In this document: piece by piece, positions 39,001 through 51,000 of the stretch
Layout of the letters: the number at the start of each line of letters is the position of its first letter
Numbering within the stretch: position 1 is the stretch's first letter
Assembly: GCA_023014485.1 (NCBI GenBank)
Contig: JAJOZX010009456.1
Location: forward strand, 62,001 to 126,000
Source of the DNA: Bathynomus jamesi
Taxonomy: Eukaryota; Arthropoda; Malacostraca; Isopoda; Cirolanidae
Direction: 5' to 3'
DNA: 64,000 nucleotides
Position numbers and translations under genes: made by a program
The notes under the pieces: generated by a model
What the model was told of the DNA's origin: nothing
What the model saw: the letters and a program-made list of their open reading frames with translations, nothing else
The model's database searches: none

Positions 39001-42000
39001 CTCTAAGAAGAGCCTCACTCACCTCTTTTCCCTCAAGCTTAAACAGGTGGGACTTATTTCGAAGGGACATATAAAGCCCCTACCCCCACCCCTGACTTTT
39101 TAAACCCTTATTTTAGCTCGGAGATCCATACTGGGATTGCTTATCCATTCTCCCCCAAGTCTGTTGCTTTCATTTTCTGAGAGTAACTAAAAGGATTCAC
39201 TATTCACAATTTGAGCTTTTAGATTCTTGACAAAAAAAAAAAAACATTTAGAAAAAACTAAAAATTTATGCGTCCGATTTCCTTGATCAGGTTGAGACTT
39301 CACCTCAAGGAGATCCTCAATTCGTGGTTATGAGCGTGGATAACTTGGGAGAGGTAGAGAGATTGCGTCCCTCCACACTCTCCCTCTCACTGAACCTATC
39401 TTCTCTCACCTCTTCCACACTCTCTTCAATTTCGGCCGCTGGAAGATCTCCTTCGATCGCCTCCATCGAGACTCCTGGAGCCGAAGAAGATACAGGTAGA
39501 AAAAAAGATTTTATTTCGTTCGACCGCCAGGGAAATGTAGTGGTCGAGAGCGCTGGGTTGTTAATCTGAAGGTTCGAGTCTCGGCTCGGTCTTCAGATTT
39601 CGGCAATTAAGGCGGTTCTTTGGGTTGTTTTTGGTGGGGTTGTGGTTTGGATCAAAGTTGTAGGTCCTCTCCGTTATATGACCTTTGCCGTTATGAAGTA
39701 AGTTAACACATTCGAGGAAAAGTGGGTCACCGGTGGACCCCTGGTTACAATCCAGTTAAGCAGTATGCGTCACTGGTGGACATAATAATAATAATAATAT
39801 TATTATTAATAGACATGCTAAGTGACTTTTCACCTCAAATCATGATGCAAAGGTCCACTTTGGTATGGAAGTTCCTTAGGGCCATAGGAAGAAATTTATC
39901 GAAACACACCAGTTGTATCTTAAATCCAAGATGGCCGCCGTCGGCCATATTGGAAAACATGGCCGACTCAGCCAAGGAACCGTTTGTCATAGAAACTATT
40001 ATGATACATGTTTTCCAGCTAATTTGAGGTCGCTGAACTCGTGTCTGGCATAAATTTTACATTTGGAATGCATTTAAAGGTCAAATCCGGGAAATGATAC
40101 ACAAAGTTGACATTTTAATAAAATTTATGAAAACAGAATTTAGAGGCATGGAAGCAAGAATTGCAAATTGAATGATAAATTTATAAGTTCTGTGGTATCT
40201 AAATAGTATAATTGATACATAGTATACTCGACCAATAACTAGCCGACTCAAATATATCATTACACAATGTTGTGACAATGTAAGCACATTCATGACATTC
40301 CTTCGTTAAGCACTAACCTGATTCCTCATCTGTCTGTACCTCACTCATCTTACCAGTGTGGGAGCACGAACCTTTACATCTACAGAGATAATGCAGGGCT
40401 GCCCCTGCAAGTAGCACTTACAAGGAGCCTTACAGTCTGTCTTACACTGCAAATGACAAGTTCTGGTATGTCCCGCGAAATGGTGGGAGTTGTGGTGTGG
40501 ACTGGAGTTGGCGCAGAGTCGGGGAATTTTTGCTGCCATCCCCATTCCGCTGGAGAGACTGGAGCTTTCATGAGCGTATTACCCCACACATGAATAGACC
40601 CATATGAAACACTAGGATTTTGTGGAGGAATGTATCAGTCTTCAGCTAACAATGAGAATGAGACAAAACATGAATGAGCCTTGCATGCGTTGCTTAAGGG
40701 TAGTACGTTAGCGAGTGAGACAAAAACATGACCTGAAGAGCCTGTCTTACTGAAGAGCCTGTCTTACCTGAAGAGCCTGTCTTACCTGAAGAGCCTGTCT
40801 TACCTGAAGAGCCTGTCTTACCTGAAGAGCCTGTCTTACCTGAAGAGCCTGTCTTACCTGAAGAGCCTGTCTTACCTGAAGAGCCTGTCTTACCTGAAGA
40901 GCCTGTCTTACCTGAAGAGCCTGTCTTACCTGAAGAGCCTGTACCTGAAGAGCCTGTCTTACCTGAAGAGCCTGTCTTACCTGAAGAGCCAGCTCCATGG
41001 ACTTGAACCAGTAATCTGCTTGGGGCTGCGAGGCACACAGCTGCTTGAGCCATTCGTCAAAGGGCAGAGCGATGAGGTCATTCGACTCGGCATCAGCAAA
41101 CTCCATCATAATCATCAGCATTCGTCGCCTTCTTCATAAGCACGTAGAGAGCAGCTACCGACACCTGATACATGTACCGAGTTCTGCAGATGTGATGGAC
41201 GCTAATGAAGGACTGAGCTTTGCTGCTGGTCGAGATACCGCTGTTGGTGATTGCTGTAGTCCACCCACTACTGTCCAACCAGTCACCAGACACACACCAC
41301 AGCATCTCAGTATGCATCGCCCCCAACAACACCAGATAGGAGTCCTCGCCATGCTCTGTCTGGGGGTATTTCCACTGAAGTTTCTTGACCAGCGTGAAGA
41401 GGGGTTGATCGGCTACCATGACTAGTGTCTGACCAGGATTGATGTAGCTGATCGCCTGGCGAATGACTTTCATCCCATGCCAAACCATGGTAGGGCTGTT
41501 GGGAGACTCTGTGAACAGAGGCAACATGTATGACTTGGCTGGGGGAATAGCAGGATGCTCTGTGATGCTGGCATAGTACGCGGCCCATGAGATCCATTCA
41601 CCAGCTTCAAGGGTCTGTTTGGATAGAAGGCTTCTGACTCGCTCCACCCACCCGTAGCCTTCTTCAGTGATGCTGGTGAGAGAGCGCGAAGCCGGAAGAG
41701 GATGACTGTTGGTCTTCAGGGCAGGAACGTGCAGCACCTCATCGTTTGGCAGCGAGACATCCAGATCCATCCATGGTCGTGTAGATAGCTGGCAAGGACC
41801 TCTCAGCCTTCTTCCCCATCTCAGCTGGATTGAGGATGTCGGCGAGATTCTTGACTTGTTGGCTGTCTGAAGAGAATTGCTGCTGAATGCTGATGTATGT
41901 TCCATGGAGGGCTGATTTTGCTGTCGTAGAGGAAGGGTTGTGGTCGATGTCAAAACCGCCTGTGGTGAATACGCCCTTGACAGTTTAAGGTGGCACTACC

Positions 42001-45000
42001 ACACCGACCTGCTCCCAGTGACGGTTCTAGGAAATTTCGCCGCAAACATTTTCGCCGTAGGAAAATTCGCCGTAAACATTTTCGCCGTAAACATTTTCGC
42101 CGTAAGACAAATTCGCCGTAAGGACATTTCGCCGTAAATTTTTTTAAAAATAATCAATGGATGATAAAGGGTATTATATAAGCATTAAAAAGGCAAGTCT
42201 TTATTCACTGGTAAAAGTCAGTGATAAAACTTCTTAAAAATAAACTCTCTTCCTTCATCAAATTGGTTATGAGTTTCTAGATACTTGGATGCATGTTAGT
42301 AATAGAGCTTTGTATTGCATTGTGGAAGCCTTCTATACTGTTGTTCGTTCTCGGCATATTATTATGAGTTCTTTCGACAACATTCCACAATTCTATAGGA
42401 AATGTTGGCTCCATTCTTCGCCTTCGCGCGCCTCGGCCTCGTTCTCCTCCTATATAGTGAGTTTCAACGCAAGATAAGGAATTTATTTAAGAAATTTATT
42501 TAACCAAACTATCACGACTTAACCTAACCAATCGTCAATGCCGTACAGTATAAAGAATGTTGGCTCCATTCTTCGCCTTCGCGCGCCTCGGCCTCGTTCT
42601 CCTCCTATATAGTGAGTTTCAAAGCAAGATAAGGAATTTATTTAAGAAATTTATTTAACCAAACTATCACGACTTAACCTAACCAATCGTCAATGCCGTA
42701 CAGTATAAAGAATGTTGGCTCCATTCTTCGCCTTCGCGCGCCTCGGCCTCGTTCTCCTCCTATATAGTGAGTTTCAAAGCAAGATAAGGAATTTATTTAA
42801 CCAAACTATCACGACTTAACCTAACCAATCGTCAATGCCGTACAGTATAAAAAATGTTGGCTCCATTCTTCGCCTTCGCGCGCCTCTGCCTCGTTCTCCT
42901 CCTATATAGTGAGTTTCAAAGCAAGATAAGGAATTTATTTAAGAAATTTATTTAACCAAACTATCACGACTTAACCTAACCAATCGTCAATGTCGTACAG
43001 TATAAAGAATCGTAATTGTGGTAGACTGCTCGAAGCTAGGTAGACCGCACACTTAACCAGCACCGGCTATTATAAGGGTTCAGTTAAACTTTTTTTTTAA
43101 TTTTAATTTTATTTTATTTACGACGAAATATCCTTACGGCGAATTTGTCTTACGGCGAAAATGTTTACGGCGAATTTTCCTACGGCGAAAATGTTTACGG
43201 CGAATTTTCCGGTCACGCCCAGTGACCGATGACTGAATTCGCGATGTCTGCTCAACACGCTCAAACAGTCGTACAAGACGCACAGTTCTCGTTGATGCAT
43301 GGCATCGATTAGAGATTCACGGCCAGTTTGAAGATCTATGTAGTTTCATAGACAGATACAGCGATGCTGGTGTTTCCCTCTCCTTGATGTGATGAGGAAC
43401 ACTTTCAGGTTTCTTGGATCTGCGTCCAACAGAGTTGAAGATTATCTGCTGCCCGATGGATGTTGTAACCTTGGACTTCTCAGAATCAGGAGCCGGCTCA
43501 TCGATACCTGGTCCATCAAGAAGCATGTGCAAGAATGATCTCAACGTGGGCGGGATGGATTCAGCTTCACATGAGGTTGAGAAGGAGCCTGTGAAAGCCT
43601 GCTTCATGTGGAGATAATCTCGCTGGAGGATCTTGGCTGCTTTGTGGAGGATGGAGACTTCAGTCGATGTATTGTTTTCCATATCAACTACAGCTTTGCT
43701 TAGGTCGTCGTCGAAAACAAGAGACCAGCAACGATTCATTGGTATCGCCTTGATGTCAGGAATCATGCGCTCAATATCCTCTCGAAGGCGTGTTGTATTG
43801 CATTTGATGTAGGGAAAACCGAGAGCGGCGAGGCGCTTGTCATAGAGGGCCGTCAAGTCAGCCATTGCCAGTGACGTCCCTGAAACACTATTATCTTCAA
43901 TAAAGTCAAGTATCTCGTTGAGAACATGTGCTCGGATCACCTGAGTCGCATGACTCTCAGTCGTGTCATATCCGACCGTCGCCGCTTTCCTGAAGAGCCG
44001 AGTCAGGCACGCACGATGATAGACGGCATTAATAGCGACCATGTCACCGGCAGAAAGTTTAGCCAACAGACGTTTGTCACCTAACACTCAAGCGCAATCA
44101 TTGACTTTCTTATCCAAGCCAAGAGTGGAGGCCTTCCTCAGCTCTTTCTTGTTGCCCACTTCGTCACAGAAGAGGCATGGAGTGTCTACTGGTTCGCTCG
44201 AAAATGTAGAGGGTGAGGGTGAAGCTTGCGTGATGGACCTGGCACCACTGTTCATGCAGCGAGATTTTACCGGGCTAACTGACTCTTGCCCTTGATGCTT
44301 TTTCCTCGCTCTCTGCACTTTTTGGTTGTCGACAGCATTCCTGCAACTTTTGTGCCACACTACTTGATTAGACATCATCAGCTGCACTACATTTTGAGCA
44401 CCGCCACCATTGTCATCTACGACTACAAAGTCAGGCAACTCCCCTAATTCCTTGAGCTCCTGGATGTTGTCCGTAACTTCTTTAATGAGGCTGAAAGTCT
44501 TTCAGGTTTGTTTCTCAATTTCACAGATGATGAAGGATTCTTAGTCGATTCATAGCTTTTGTCTGACTGACACATGAAGTATAAGCTCCATTCGCGAGTG
44601 TCCATGATGGCAGGCGTGCTTTTAAAGTCACTCATTTCGGATTAATCATTGTGAATCTGAAACATGAAATTGAATTTCTAAAGGTCACAGAACTTAGAAA
44701 CGTGTGTGATGACTCGTTTTCAGCTGAATTCAGCATGAGAAAGACATTTCTGAGGTTATTTTGGGGTGTCTCACTCCGTCAGTTTGGAAACTGCGGAAAA
44801 TCTCCAATTTCAACATGGAGGCCAGCGGCCATATTTGATTTTGGGGGTCAAAATGACCTCCAAACCCCATAATAACCCCAGAAATGGATTTTTCATGCTG
44901 AATTTAGCTGAAAACGACACGTTTCTAAGTTAATTGGTTCAAAAGTTAGAAATACTGTCATTAGCATAATTTATGCTGATTAGGCATAAAATTAAGCATG

Positions 45001-48000
45001 TCTGCATAGATACAGTACAACTCGTGTCTTTGGATAAATTCTTTCCTATGGCCCTAAGGAACTTCCATACTAAAGGGGACCTTTGCATCATGATTTGAAG
45101 TGGACACCCTATTTTGTGCACTTAACATGTCTACTATAATAATGTTTTCCCGCTTTGATAGTTGATTGGGTACTGGAAGAGGAGGGACAAAATAACTTGC
45201 TTTACAGAGTTGCCACCTATATGAGCTATTGCCTCGAATGTATTATACAATTGGTTATCCTTTAATTAGGGCATGATCACTTTTTTAAGTATTTCCCAAA
45301 TTTCTAACATTTGTTTTTCAGTAGAAGAGCCTTCGAAGAATTTATTGTCGGTATCTTTAATGTTGACGTTACTAGAATTAGGTCATGTAGATAATAATCA
45401 TAAGGAGGACCAGACCAGTGCGGCCCATTACGTTAACTCCCCGATTATTTATTATTACCAGCGCCACATCAGGATTCGAACCCACGACTTCGGTGTCTTC
45501 ACTTCGTTTATAAGGAAATAGTTTTACCCACTGAGTTACGGGCGCTGGCTATGAGTAGCTTTACTATAGCTTCAAACGTTCGTGTTCTCGCATTTAACCT
45601 TTCGTGAAGTTTTTACGTAAAAAGTCATATGGTTTAAATTTGTTAAGCGGTTGGTGAAATGTGTTTAATGTAGTCGTGAACGCTAAAGGTACTAATGGAT
45701 TGGTAAGGTTTTGTTCATGAAGCTTATCCCACCAGCCCTTATTCTTTTGCTGCCAACACCCATCTCCGTGTAATTTTGTCTTTCCCGTCACCTAAACCCT
45801 AGGCGTTGCTAGAAGGCTGAACAACAGTAGTTTTGGTTCGAGTCTTCAAGATTTTAAAGGCTGGATATGCAACCATTGGGGCTGGAAAAAACACCAAAAA
45901 GAAAATCGGAATTTACTCGTTTTCTGATGATGGATGGCTGATGATATCTTTTACACTGAATTCCTAGGTTGAAATGTTGACTCTGTGTTCTTGAAACTTT
46001 AAAAAATGAAATTTGGGAAATGCTTTACGTACCATTTGATAATAATTACATCTAAATCATTGCACGTTTTAGATGTAATTGCATAAGCAGTTACATCGCA
46101 CTTACATCGCCATCTTTGATAATGAGCCCTTGTTACTGAAAGTTGAAGGATTGAAAATAAGGTTTTAATTTATTTATATTACAAGTGTGTGTGTGTGTAT
46201 ACACACACCTTTCAACCTTTCAGATATTCCGTGCGATGATTCCTCATTTCACGGAGGTCAGGCTTGTTGCCCCTGGGCTGGTGAAGTAAAGAGTTGGTTT
46301 CTTGCGCTCTCCACTTCACATAGCCAGGTACTCCCGACTCTAGAATTGTTCTGAGCCAGTTGTCTAGTCTTTTTTTGAAGATATCCACTGTTACACCACT
46401 CAAGTTCCTTAGTTCCTTGGGCAACTGGTTAAACAGTCTTGGTCCTCTCGTAACAAAACTATTTTCCTTCGGGGCTGAAGATATTCCTCGTCTAGCCTTT
46501 AATTTGGGAACACGACACATTCTTCCTTTCCTACTTTTCACTGTTGAGTGGTTTTTTGGTTCAAAGTGAGATTAGAGACTAGTTCCTCTATTATTTTCCA
46601 AGTGTAAATAATGGTGTACATCTATCTCTTCCTTTTCAGCGAATATAAATTTAATTCGTGTAACTTTTCCCAGTAATTTAGTTCTTTGCATTCATTGATC
46701 TTGTCCGTGAAGCTTCTCTGAATTCTTCTAATTAACTAATGTCTTCTTTTTTTATATGGGCATGTTAAAATTGAGCAATACTTCAACTTGGGTATGATCA
46801 GTGTTTTGAACGGAAGAATCATTATACGAGGTCTGATCAAAAAGTTCCGGGACAGATGTATTTATTGCAAAACTGAATGTCACCTACGTAATCAAATTTG
46901 TTTCCTTCAAAGTAGTCTCCTTCTGATTGTAAAGTGTGATTCCAGCAGTCCAGCCATTTATTGAAGCATCTGTTTTACTCTTCTTTCGGAATGTTCTTCA
47001 ATTCTCGTGACGCATTTTGTTCGATCTCTGCTACTTTCTGAAATCATTTTCCCTTGGGTGTTTTTCAGCTTGGGGAACGAGAAAAAGTCACAGGGTGCCA
47101 AATCTGGCGAATACGATGGTTGGGAAACCAGTGGAATGTGCTTCGTTAAGAATTCCCTTATGGAGAGTGCAAAATGCCCGGCAAAATGGGCGTCGGATTT
47201 GTGGATGTTGCATCACGACAATGCGCCCTCTCGCACAGCACTCTCCATAAGGGAATTTTTAACGAAGCACAACATTCCAATATATATATATATATATGAT
47301 GAATAAAACCACGAAGGAAAGGAAACACAAAAAGGTGCTCAAGCGCTTTCGTCTAATGACATCCTCAGTGTTCCTGAGGATGTCATTAGAGTACTAGTGG
47401 TGCACCGATTAATCGGTATCGGCACCTGGCATGCCGATAATACCTTGCATGGCCGATTAATCGGCATTCAAGGTGCCGATACAGATTAATCGGTGCACCA
47501 CTAATATATACACACCCAAACGCCTCTCCCACCGCAGTAAGGTCGCGTCAGGAACAGGCAGGAAGTGCCTCAATCGATCACATTCACTTCTTCAGCTGTC
47601 ATGACAATAATGCGCCTGCCTCAAGGCAACATTATGCACAGCCCAGCCCCGCAGACTACTCTACGGTTTACCCAGACCGCTTCATTCACGCTGAGGCGGC
47701 AAATTGCCAGCCCGTCGTCTCCCATATACCATCGCTTCACTTTTTTCTATCCAACACGCGTCTTTCACCCTCCCAGACGTCCAGGTCCTGCTGACCCAAA
47801 GCTTCCTTCACCCCATCCTTCCATCTCCTCGGTCTACACCTCCCCCTTTCCACCTCCGCATCCGACACGTAAATCCTCTTTACCATCCTCTCCTCACTCG
47901 TCTCCATATACCTAAACCATTTTAACACCCCCCTCATTTGCTCACTCCACAAGATTCCTTCGACTCCCACACCTCATGGATAACAGTGTTTCTCACATGA

Positions 48001-51000
48001 TCAATCCGCCTCATCCCACAGATCGTCCTCAAGCATTTCATTTCCAGTACATCCACCCCTTTCCTTTCCTTCGCATTCGCCACCCAAGCCTCGCATTCAT
48101 ACAATACTGTTGGCACTACTTATACCTTCATACATACCCATTTTCGTACCCATAGACACTGATCTCTCCTTCCAAACACTTCTTAGGGCACTCAGTACCT
48201 TTGCCCCTTCTTCCACCCTGTGACTCACCTCCGCCTCCATAGTCCCATTTCTCTCCTCATCCACCCGAAATGCCACTTCTTCCATTTCCTCACCATACAA
48301 ACTTACACTCAGTCGCTCACGAACCTCCCTTTTACAGCATCACATAACCTTACTCGTATTCACATTTACTCTTAACTTCCTTCTTTCCCACACCCTCCCA
48401 AACTCAGTTACCAGTCTCTAGCTTTTCTCTCAAGTCTGCCACCAGAGCCGTATCATCCGCATACAACAACTGATTCAATTCCCAAGAACCTCCCCCCGCA
48501 ACATGCTTCACCCCCGCTCCCCTTCCCATGACCATTGAAACCTGTTTCACTACCCTGTCTATAAACACATTAAGCAACCATGGAGACATCGCATAACCCT
48601 GCTGTAGACCCACTTTCACCGGAAACCACTCGCCCTTCTCTCTCCCCACACGCCCACATGCTCTACTCTCTTGGTAAAAACTTTTCACCGCATTCAACAA
48701 CGACCCATACACCCCATACAGCTGCAGCACTTGCCATAACGCCTTTCTAGGAACCCTATCATACGCTTTTTCAAGATCCATGAACATCACGGATTTTCTT
48801 TCTCCAAGTATTTCTAGCACATCTTCAACCCAAACATCTGGTCCACACACCCTCTACCTCTTCTAAAAACCCCTTGCTCCTCCCCAATCTGTTGCTCCAT
48901 GCATGCCACCACTCTTTCAATCACCACTTTCCCATACCTTACCTGGCACTAATTCCTCCATAATTCGAGCATACATTTTTGCCCCCCCCCCCCCCGCCTG
49001 CCTTTATACAGGGAGACGATACACGCACTCCACCAGTTCTGTGGCAGCTCGCCTCTGTCCATACACCCATTAAACAGACGCACTAACCAATCAACACTAC
49101 AATCACCGCCTTTTTTCAGGAGCTCTACAGCGATCCCATCCACGCCTACCGCTTTTCCACTTTTCATCCTGCCTAGGGCTTCCACCACCACCTCCCTACG
49201 GGCCAACCCATTCGCCACAACTCTCATACTCTGAACCTCCTTTCTGCCCATGCATACCACATCTGCTTCCCTATCTTCCGACACGTTGAATAGTCCCTCA
49301 AAATACTCGCTCCACCTTGTCTTCACATCTCTATTTATCATCACTTCCCCATCGACTTTTTTCACTCATGCTCATCTGCCCTCTCCAAAACATACATTTT
49401 ATATATATAATGTATTCCATTGTTTTCCATTGCTCCCATTCATTTTTTCTTCACTAGATGATGACGAACCATTATTGAGCGGTTCAGGCGAAGTATCCAA
49501 AGACTGCCCCGAGAAAGAGTTGGAACTTTGGCGACCGGTTAGTGGTGACTTTTTCGATAGTTTCGTCAAAGGAGTTTTGAAAAGGTTCAGTTAGAGTGGG
49601 CACAATACGTATATGGTGTCATAAAATTTATACATAATATTTATACAACCAAACCGTAAATACCAATATGTGATAATGATGTTTTATAAAATGCTTTATT
49701 TTACAACTAATGAAAGCCCAGTAAAGCCTAAAGCTTAAGGACCAAACTACACAGAAAAAATAAGTAAATGTTAAAAAAATTGTATCAATAAAGATTGAAT
49801 TATAAGCTAACATTCAAGTGTCCCGTATCCCCAGGAAGTGGGGGTTAGGGATCCCCAGTCAATTACCTTAATCAGAGTCAATTAAGGGGGAATGGCCTGC
49901 CCGCCGCCGCCGCCTCGCGGCACGTAAGATGTAGAAAAGACAACTGCCCAGGTCTGGGCAGCACTCGGTTTCGAACCCACTACTCGGAGTAGTTTCACCG
50001 CTGCCGAGCTGCGCTAACTGATCGAGCCACGGAACGCTCTATATATTGAATTATTATTAGTAATTTTAATGTTATTGAACCACTGTGTTTGGTCTCCTTT
50101 AAGGTACTCCTGAAGTGGCAGATGACTCCCTGTCAGTCCATTCCCAAAACAATCGCGAGCCTAGCCAAAAGAGGGATTCCTGAGGCTCTAAGAGGGGAGG
50201 TTTGGCAGTTGCTGGCCTGTTCTTTTAACGACACTGAAATGATGGAAACCTATCGAGTCCTCATCACCAAAGTAAGAACATTTTGATTAATACTCGATTC
50301 ATTAACACGGTCAGCCCACCGTCTTCTTGGGGTGTATAATTTTCATGGGATAAATGGCATATACTCAATATATGCTAATCTTTCCATGACCCAAGTTGTC
50401 GGGTTTTTTTTTCGGCGTTTGCGGGCACGAATTTTTTAAGTAATCCGTGAATAAATGAAAGCTGACAAATTAAAATAACGTATCTTATTTACTACGTGTA
50501 AAAAATTACATTTATTCCTCCTTTTCCCTACATTCAGGAATGCCATTGTGAGCAGGTGATCCTCAGGGACATTAATCGTACCTTTCCCGCCCACGACTTT
50601 TTCAAGGAGTCCGGAGGTGTGGGCCAGGACTCTCTCTACAAGATCAGCAGAGCGTACTCGGTCTACGATGAAGAGGTTTCTTACTGCCAAGGAACGTCTT
50701 TCCTCTCGGCGGCTCTTCTTCTCCACGTAAATGACTCGGAATTAAGAATTTATTCCTCTTCTGAGGAGGATGCATCCGAGGGTTGACGAATAGAGCATTC
50801 CCTCCCTTCGTCTTGGCGGCGACGTCGTTGCGACACCGCCTCCCGTTAGATCAGCGAGGTTAAGCGACGTCGGTCTATTATTCAGTAGTTGGATGAAATA
50901 CCAGCTTCGTTGGGACGATGTTACCGACCCGTAGATAGTTCGGATTAATTAATTAGTGCCTAGAATAAAAGCTATTTTCTTTTATATTGTGACACACGAT

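Larger units (their letters stand above)
39811..45132 (-). mobile_element. Second XPG/CXC-type transposon, diverged and rearranged
   Basis: Inverted ends at about 39811-39920 and 45013-45132 share long blocks (AGACATG-TAAGTG; TCAAATCATGATGCAAAGGT; TATGGAAGTTCCTTAGGGCC). The minus-strand coding region runs 44637 to about 40345. It resembles the element at 31093-36430 in the Cys-rich N-terminal arrangement, in the middle block (DQPLF, LLGAMHTEM), and in the C-terminal AEWGW plus Cys cluster. A mutator-like element interrupts it at 42023-43217. The target duplication is obscured by the neighbouring ATA-repeat SINE tail. Confidence 0.75.

Noticed and set aside
40735..40990. CRISPR-like array
   Set aside because: Units are contiguous 18-bp tandem repeats without spacers, in a eukaryotic transposon.
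40694..41121. Repetitive GKTGSS or VRQALQ protein as a host gene
   Set aside because: The frames are open only because the minisatellite unit is a multiple of three.
42401..43008. CRISPR or gene-family repeat
   Set aside because: Four head-to-tail 155-bp units with no spacers and no open frame; it is a satellite.
45457..45549. Functional tRNA gene
   Set aside because: Boxes A and B and an acceptor-like stem exist, but there is no proper anticodon arm and an (AAT)n tail follows.
47353..47388. Rho-independent terminator
   Set aside because: A perfect hairpin, but the genome is eukaryotic and no T tract follows.
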